Assembly (NCBI GenBank): GCA_964461105.1
Contig: CAYWSY010000035.1
Coordinates: forward strand, 1-17,874
Reading direction: 5' to 3'
Source: JAGVMG01 sp964461105
Lineage (GTDB): Bacteria > Chlamydiota > Chlamydiia > Chlamydiales > Rhabdochlamydiaceae
DNA length: 17,874 bases
This document shows positions 14,344-17,874 of this stretch, piece by piece. The position numbers and the translations under genes are program-made. The notes below the pieces were generated by a model. That model searched no databases and had not been told where the DNA came from. It saw nothing but the letters and a program-made list of their open reading frames with translations. How positions within the stretch are numbered: the first letter of the stretch is position 1; every line of letters begins with the position of its first letter.

Positions 14344-15859
14344 TAGTAGTTGAGAAAAATTGGTACTCGTTCAAATGCAAATTATCATTACTGTTAAATC
14401 GGAGCTGCGCTTGGTTTTTTTCAGCCAGTTTTCGGAATAACTCTTTATCGTAATGGCTTAAGAAATGGTCCAAATCGGGATGAGAGACCAGCTCAAGACC
14501 GAATTGTTGTTGTTGCAAAATGAGTTTCTTTAATGCGCGTTCAATTTCGATGGCGACACTCTCATGACTTTTAATCTGACCGCTTCCGCTGCAATAAGGG
14601 CAATGAGTAAAGATGGTCTGAACGAGGGATTCTCGGCTTCTTTGACGAGTCATTTCGACTAAACCAAACTCGCTCATTCCTAAAATTGTACATTTTGCTG
14701 AATCATCTTTCATCGCTTCTTTCAGACGATCTAGAACTCGTTTTTGGTTTTTGCGCGAACGCATGTCAATAAAATCGCAAATGACAAGACCGCCGATATT
14801 GCGGATACGCAGCTGACGCGCAATCTCTTCTGCAGCTTCCATGTTAATATGAACGAGCGCCTCTTCGACATCTGAGGTTTGTGTGCTGCTTCTGCCTGAG
14901 TTCACATCGATGGTGTACATCGCCTCTGTGCGATCAAGAAAGAGATAACCCCCGCTATTTAACCAAATTTTGCGGCGCACAGCACGGTCGATTTCCCTCT
15001 CCACATTAAACCGCTCAAACATGGGAACTTTGTCTCGGTAGAGCTCAATTTTGACCGGGTGTTCTGTATTATAGCGTGTGTAGAGGTGTTTGCATCTTTG
15101 ATAGGTGGTGTGATCGTCAATTAAAATGCGGTCATATTTCTTATCGACGGCAGTCAATACAGCTCGTTTAATGAGATCAGACTCTTCAAATAAGCAAGTT
15201 GGACGCGAGGCTTTATGAAATCCATCCATGATCCCTTGCCATGTTTCGAGAAGCTCTGTAGCTTCAGCGATGAGCATTTCCGGAGATGCATTGACACTAG
15301 CTGTTCTGCAGATCAATCCCACTTCTTTGGGCATTTCAAATGCGCGGATGAGTTTTTTAAGGCGATCGCGCGATGCAGGATCCTCAATTTTACGCGAGAC
15401 TCCCCGGTGAGGTGTATTTGGAAGGAGGACTAAATATCTTCCTGCAATTGAAATGTTAGACGTTAGTCTGGCACCCTTCGTGCCGATTGGTTCTTTAACC
15501 ACCTGGACTAAAACAGGCTGATCGGGTTTGAGGAGTTTGGAAATTTCCGTTTCTTTCTTTTGTTTCGCTTGCGCAGGGCTCAGTGCACTTTCCCACTCGA
15601 AGTCCATTTCAAACATCTCTTGGAATTTCTGCGTGTTTTCAAGAATGTCGGAAATGTGGATAAAGCCATTTTCCCCTTCGTTAATATCGACGAAGGCAGA
15701 TTGGATATTGCGCAGGATGTTAGTGACTTTCCCGCGGTAAACATTTCCTGCAAGTTGCCTGTTTTTTTTTCTCTCGACGATTAAGTCATGGAGAGTGCCG
15801 TTGTGGAGTTGTGCGTAGCGTATCTCTTTCGATTCGATGTTTAAGAGAATTTCTTTCAT
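14321..15859 (-). CDS. rng: ribonuclease E/G family endoribonuclease (RNase G-like)
   Basis: A 512-residue single-strand-specific, AU-preferring endoribonuclease involved in mRNA turnover and rRNA maturation. It starts directly with the catalytic domain. The S1 RNA-binding subdomain spans ~36-135 (GNVYRGKVTNIL, SAFVDINEGENGFIHISDI), with a charged insert at ~85-110. The DNase I-like catalytic subdomain has TIDVNSG (Asp318) and GGLVICDFIDM (Asp362/Asp365), equivalent to the Mg-binding aspartates of RNase E. The zinc-link CPYCSGSG (Cys420, Cys423) joins protomers in the tetramer. It lacks the long C-terminal degradosome scaffold of RNase E. The start is supported by AAGGA just upstream of the ATG. 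The 134-nt gap before it suggests a separate promoter, although only a TATGAT-like box (opposite 15941-15946) is visible. Confidence 0.95.
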   Translation of the reverse strand: MKEILLNIESKEIRYAQLHNGTLHDLIVERKKNRQLAGNVYRGKVTNILRNIQSAFVDINEGENGFIHISDILENTQKFQEMFEMDFEWESALSPAQAKQKKETEISKLLKPDQPVLVQVVKEPIGTKGARLTSNISIAGRYLVLLPNTPHRGVSRKIEDPASRDRLKKLIRAFEMPKEVGLICRTASVNASPEMLIAEATELLETWQGIMDGFHKASRPTCLFEESDLIKRAVLTAVDKKYDRILIDDHTTYQRCKHLYTRYNTEHPVKIELYRDKVPMFERFNVEREIDRAVRRKIWLNSGGYLFLDRTEAMYTIDVNSGRSSTQTSDVEEALVHINMEAAEEIARQLRIRNIGGLVICDFIDMRSRKNQKRVLDRLKEAMKDDSAKCTILGMSEFGLVEMTRQRSRESLVQTIFTHCPYCSGSGQIKSHESVAIEIERALKKLILQQQQFGLELVSHPDLDHFLSHYDKELFRKLAEKNQAQLRFNSNDNLHLNEYQFFSTTNGKKLDV

Positions 15860-15993
15860 GAGTCCTTGCCAATTTAAATTTTTCTTGAGGGAGCGCCGCG
15901 GTAAAACTAATCTTTAAAGTCTAGCCTCAGGGAAATGACGATCATAGTTCATTCGCCAATCTTTTTCCACAAGAAATGAACGGGTGAAAGCTC

Positions 15994-16995
15994 TTATAGT
16001 TGATTTTTGATCCGCTCGAGGAAGCCATGTTCCACAAGGCGTATCGCGCTGACAATGGTGTGTTTTAGGCTCTGAGGAGAGGAGTTCCCGTGGCATTTGA
16101 GGACAATGCCATCAATCCCGCAAAGTAGAGCTCCTGGATATTCGGCATAATGAAGACGGTGCCTCATTTCTGCGAGGACTCCTTTAAGGTGGGGAGAGCA
16201 TTCTTCTTGGGCAGTTTCCTCTAACTGATCAAGGAGCACTGCTGCAATTCCTTCGGCAGTTTTTAAAAAAACATTTCCAGTAAATCCATCAGTGACGAGG
16301 ACGTCGATCTCTCCTTGGAACACGTCGCGCGCTTCGATGTTTCCGACAAAATGGGTATTGCCCTCTCGATTCAGGGACCCAAGTAAAGCATAAGCTTCTC
16401 GAAGCTCAGGCGTTCCTTTTTTCTCTTCAGAACCGATGTTGAGTAATCCGACACGGGGATGTTCCACTCCGCGGTTTTTTTGATAGGCAATTCCCATGGC
16501 AGCAAATTGGAGGAGGTGTTCTGCTTTAAAGTTCGTATTCGCGCCAACATCTAGCACAGCAATCTCATTTTGACGTGTGGGAAGTAAGGTGAGCAGGGCA
16601 GGGCGGTCGATGCCTGGGAGCATCGGTAAGCGCACTTTTGCGCACGCCATGAGAGCTCCCGTGTTTCCAGCGGAGATGAACGCGCGGAGAGAGCCTTCTT
16701 TAAGCATCTGAATTCCCGTGCAAAGGGAAGATTTTTTTTTGAATCGAATCGCTTGTAGGGGATCATCGTCCATGGTAATCGGATCTTCCGTTTCGTGAAA
16801 AACGAGATGCTCTGGGGGAGATAAATGATCTAAAAAAAGAGAGTGAGAGCCAAAGAGGTGAAGCGTGACATGCTCAGGCAAGGTTTGCGCATACGGGAGA
16901 ATCTCCCGCAGCAATTCTTCTGGGGGGGTGTCGCTGCCCATCAGATCTACGCCGATGGGACAGTTTAACGCATTTTGATTATTCTTCCCGTGCAT
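15994..16995 (-). CDS. plsX: phosphate acyltransferase PlsX
   Basis: PlsX converts acyl-ACP and phosphate to acyl-phosphate, the entry step of PlsX/Y-type phospholipid synthesis, and is a peripheral membrane enzyme. The family start IGVDLMGSD is clear, followed by FISAGNTGALMA, GIDRPALLTLLP, VLDVGANTNF, VGLLNIGSEEKKGT and VTDGFTGNVFLKTAEG in order. A longer in-frame start at 17049 lies inside rpmF and adds residues foreign to the family. I therefore choose the ATG at 16995, giving 333 residues and a 17-bp overlap with the end of rpmF. A PlsX beside a GPAT that should itself use acyl-ACP is worth noting, since acyl-phosphate is normally consumed by PlsY; no plsY lies in this window. Confidence 0.94.
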   Translation of the reverse strand: MHGKNNQNALNCPIGVDLMGSDTPPEELLREILPYAQTLPEHVTLHLFGSHSLFLDHLSPPEHLVFHETEDPITMDDDPLQAIRFKKKSSLCTGIQMLKEGSLRAFISAGNTGALMACAKVRLPMLPGIDRPALLTLLPTRQNEIAVLDVGANTNFKAEHLLQFAAMGIAYQKNRGVEHPRVGLLNIGSEEKKGTPELREAYALLGSLNREGNTHFVGNIEARDVFQGEIDVLVTDGFTGNVFLKTAEGIAAVLLDQLEETAQEECSPHLKGVLAEMRHRLHYAEYPGALLCGIDGIVLKCHGNSSPQSLKHTIVSAIRLVEHGFLERIKNQL

Positions 16996-17161
16996 GAACA
17001 ACCGCTCTGCCAGCGTAAAAGCCACAATGAGGGCAAATGCGGTGCGCAAGGCGAGGTTTGCTGCAATTGGAGCAATCGCTTACGTTTTGTGGTTTTTTCG
17101 CGTGGTGAGCGCGACGAGAGTTTTTACGTGCATTCGAAGTACGATTACGTGGAACTGCCAT
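16979..17161 (-). CDS. rpmF: 50S ribosomal protein L32 (zinc-binding form)
   Basis: A 60-residue L32. The N-terminus MAVPRNRTSNARKNSRRAHH is the standard L32 start and highly basic. A four-cysteine zinc ribbon follows (CSNC near residues 30-33, CPHC near 43-46), so this is the zinc-retaining (C+) paralogue. AGGAG (opposite 17171-17175) is well placed for the ATG. It lies in the widespread order yceD-rpmF-plsX, 61 bp after yceD, and its last codons overlap the plsX start. Confidence 0.97.
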   Translation of the reverse strand: MAVPRNRTSNARKNSRRAHHAKKPQNVSDCSNCSKPRLAHRICPHCGFYAGRAVVHAREE

Positions 17162-17222
17162 ATGTGGGTTCTCCTAAGAAAATGATGGGCATCTTATACA
17201 ACACTATCTATTTTTGTGAAAG

Positions 17223-17699
17223 CTATTTTTGATCTAAGTTAGAAAAAGGGAAGTAAACTTGTTCTGAAGTAGGGCTCTTTTTATCTGCAGCGACCTTATG
17301 TAAATATTTTTTCATCGTTTCCCGTTCAGGGCAATTTCCACCATTGCATTCGATAAACTGGGGAACTTGGAGAAGCAGTGCTTCGCGCACCTCAGGAGTG
17401 AGATCATAAATAGCAGAGCGGATCTCAGAGAGGGGTTCTGTTGCGCAGTGGTCTTTAACGTTAATTAAAATACTAACTGGTTCATTGCAAATCGAGCAGG
17501 GGAGGGATGCGGTTGTGCGTGCATTGATATTGGTAACGAGGTGGTCATCAGCGAGATAAGCATCTCCGGAAACATGGACCGGTTCCTTAAAGCTGAGTTC
17601 CTCTTCCTGAATGTCTAAAATAGAGGAGGGAAGAGTTGCGTTTAGTATCTCTGAGTTCCCTTCTTTTAAGCGGTCAACATATATTTTTAAGCATTCCAT
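17223..17699 (-). CDS. yceD: YceD/DUF177 family protein
   Basis: A 158-residue DUF177 protein. The family's cysteine pairs are present: LPCSICNEPV near residues 67-76 and IECNGGNCPE near 116-125. The conserved acidic DLTPEVREALLLQVP segment lies between them. Bacterial and plant homologues encoded next to rpmF are implicated in 23S rRNA accumulation or processing and large-subunit assembly; the molecular activity is not defined. AAGGGA about 6 nt before the ATG supports the start. It is the first gene of the leftward cluster visible here, and its immediate upstream neighbour is the terminal inverted repeat. I could not identify a convincing promoter in the 78 bp between. Confidence 0.9.
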   Translation of the reverse strand: MECLKIYVDRLKEGNSEILNATLPSSILDIQEEELSFKEPVHVSGDAYLADDHLVTNINARTTASLPCSICNEPVSILINVKDHCATEPLSEIRSAIYDLTPEVREALLLQVPQFIECNGGNCPERETMKKYLHKVAADKKSPTSEQVYFPFSNLDQK

Positions 17700-17777
17700 G
17701 CTAGGTCCCTTGATTTTAAGTTGACAAGCTTACCTGAAATGGGGTTTGTAGGGAAGGGTTGATTCAAGATGTGAGTG

Positions 17778-17873
17778 ATACCCCTTCCGGTTCAAAGGCG
17801 CCCTAAAGGACTGAATTGAAAGCTCCCGGATTTGAATCAGTCCCTTAGGGTGCCTTTGAACCGGAAGGGGTAT
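17778..17873. repeat. 96-nt near-perfect inverted repeat at the window end
   Basis: Arms 17778-17820 and 17831-17873 begin ATACCCCTTCCGGTTCAAAG and pair over 43 positions. By eye there are two mismatches (17807/17844 and 17815/17836) and three G-T wobbles (17800/17851, 17817/17834, 17818/17833), with a loop of about 10 nt. A plus-strand RNA would pair better than a minus-strand one because the wobbles are G-U in that sense. There is no U-tract. It differs in sequence from the 2160-2350 repeat. It could be a MITE-like repeat, a regulatory hairpin or an attachment-like site; the window stops one base after it. Confidence 0.8.
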
Positions 17874-17874
17874 A

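Noticed and set aside
15994..17049. PlsX start at 17049 with a hydrophobic, signal-like N-terminus
   Set aside because: The extra 18 residues lie wholly within rpmF in another frame. PlsX is not exported and homologues begin near the IGVDLMGSD motif.
17721..17750. Plus-strand promoter (TTGACA, then TTTGTA 18 nt on) near the window end
   Set aside because: The -35 is perfect but the -10 is poor, and no plus-strand gene follows within the window apart from the hairpin.
1..17874. CRISPR arrays, tRNA or rRNA genes, intact insertion sequences, prophage or defence genes
   Set aside because: I saw no regularly spaced repeats, no cloverleaf or rRNA-like stretch and no transposase, integrase or nuclease/toxin gene. 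The only mobile-element hints are the two inverted repeats.

Overview
The window looks like a chromosomal segment of a bacterium of the phylum Chlamydiae, more likely an environmental (amoeba- or invertebrate-associated) chlamydia than a Chlamydia species. The reasons are: (i) a stand-alone SWIB-domain protein next to ispD, truA and a HAD phosphatase, with prfB, a GNAT acetyltransferase and yebC on the other side, a combination I associate with the chlamydial core genome; (ii) a soluble plant-plastid-type glycerol-3-phosphate acyltransferase beside an RNase E/G gene and an insulinase-type protease; (iii) a candidate inclusion-membrane (Inc-like) protein. The assignment rests on recognised protein families and gene order, not on a database search.

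Layout. 1-2615: a HAD phosphatase (+) converges on a truA-ispD pair read leftwards. A 191-bp nested inverted repeat fills almost the whole gap between ispD and the SWIB gene (-). 2616-2962: AT-rich spacer holding the SWIB leader, with a candidate promoter and a 19-codon upstream ORF. 2963-5725: an apparently lineage-specific pair that converges, a large UDPGP-fold nucleotidyltransferase (+) and a small bilobed-hydrophobic protein (-); the terminator of the second lies inside the coding end of the first. 5726-8794: divergent spacer, then a tight rightward operon of prfB (programmed +1 frameshift), two paralogous GNATs and yebC. 8851-10419: a large lipase-like alpha/beta-hydrolase (+), converging on a long leftward cluster. 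10393-17699: read leftwards from yceD (DUF177): rpmF, plsX, RNase G, plsB-type acyltransferase, exported insulinase-type protease. 17778-17873: a near-perfect 96-nt hairpin abutting the window end.

How the genes work together. Most are housekeeping: translation (prfB, truA, rpmF, yceD, RNase G), isoprenoid synthesis (ispD) and membrane lipid synthesis (plsX feeding acyl groups toward plsB). The accessory genes (UDPGP-fold enzyme, Inc-like protein, lipase-like protein, duplicated GNAT) sit at the joints between the conserved blocks.

The most notable signal is the prfB recoding site. It has the canonical layout (GGAGG, 3-nt spacer, CUU, stop), but the in-frame stop is UAG, a codon read by RF1 and not by RF2. 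The textbook RF2 self-sensing loop should therefore not work here in its usual form.
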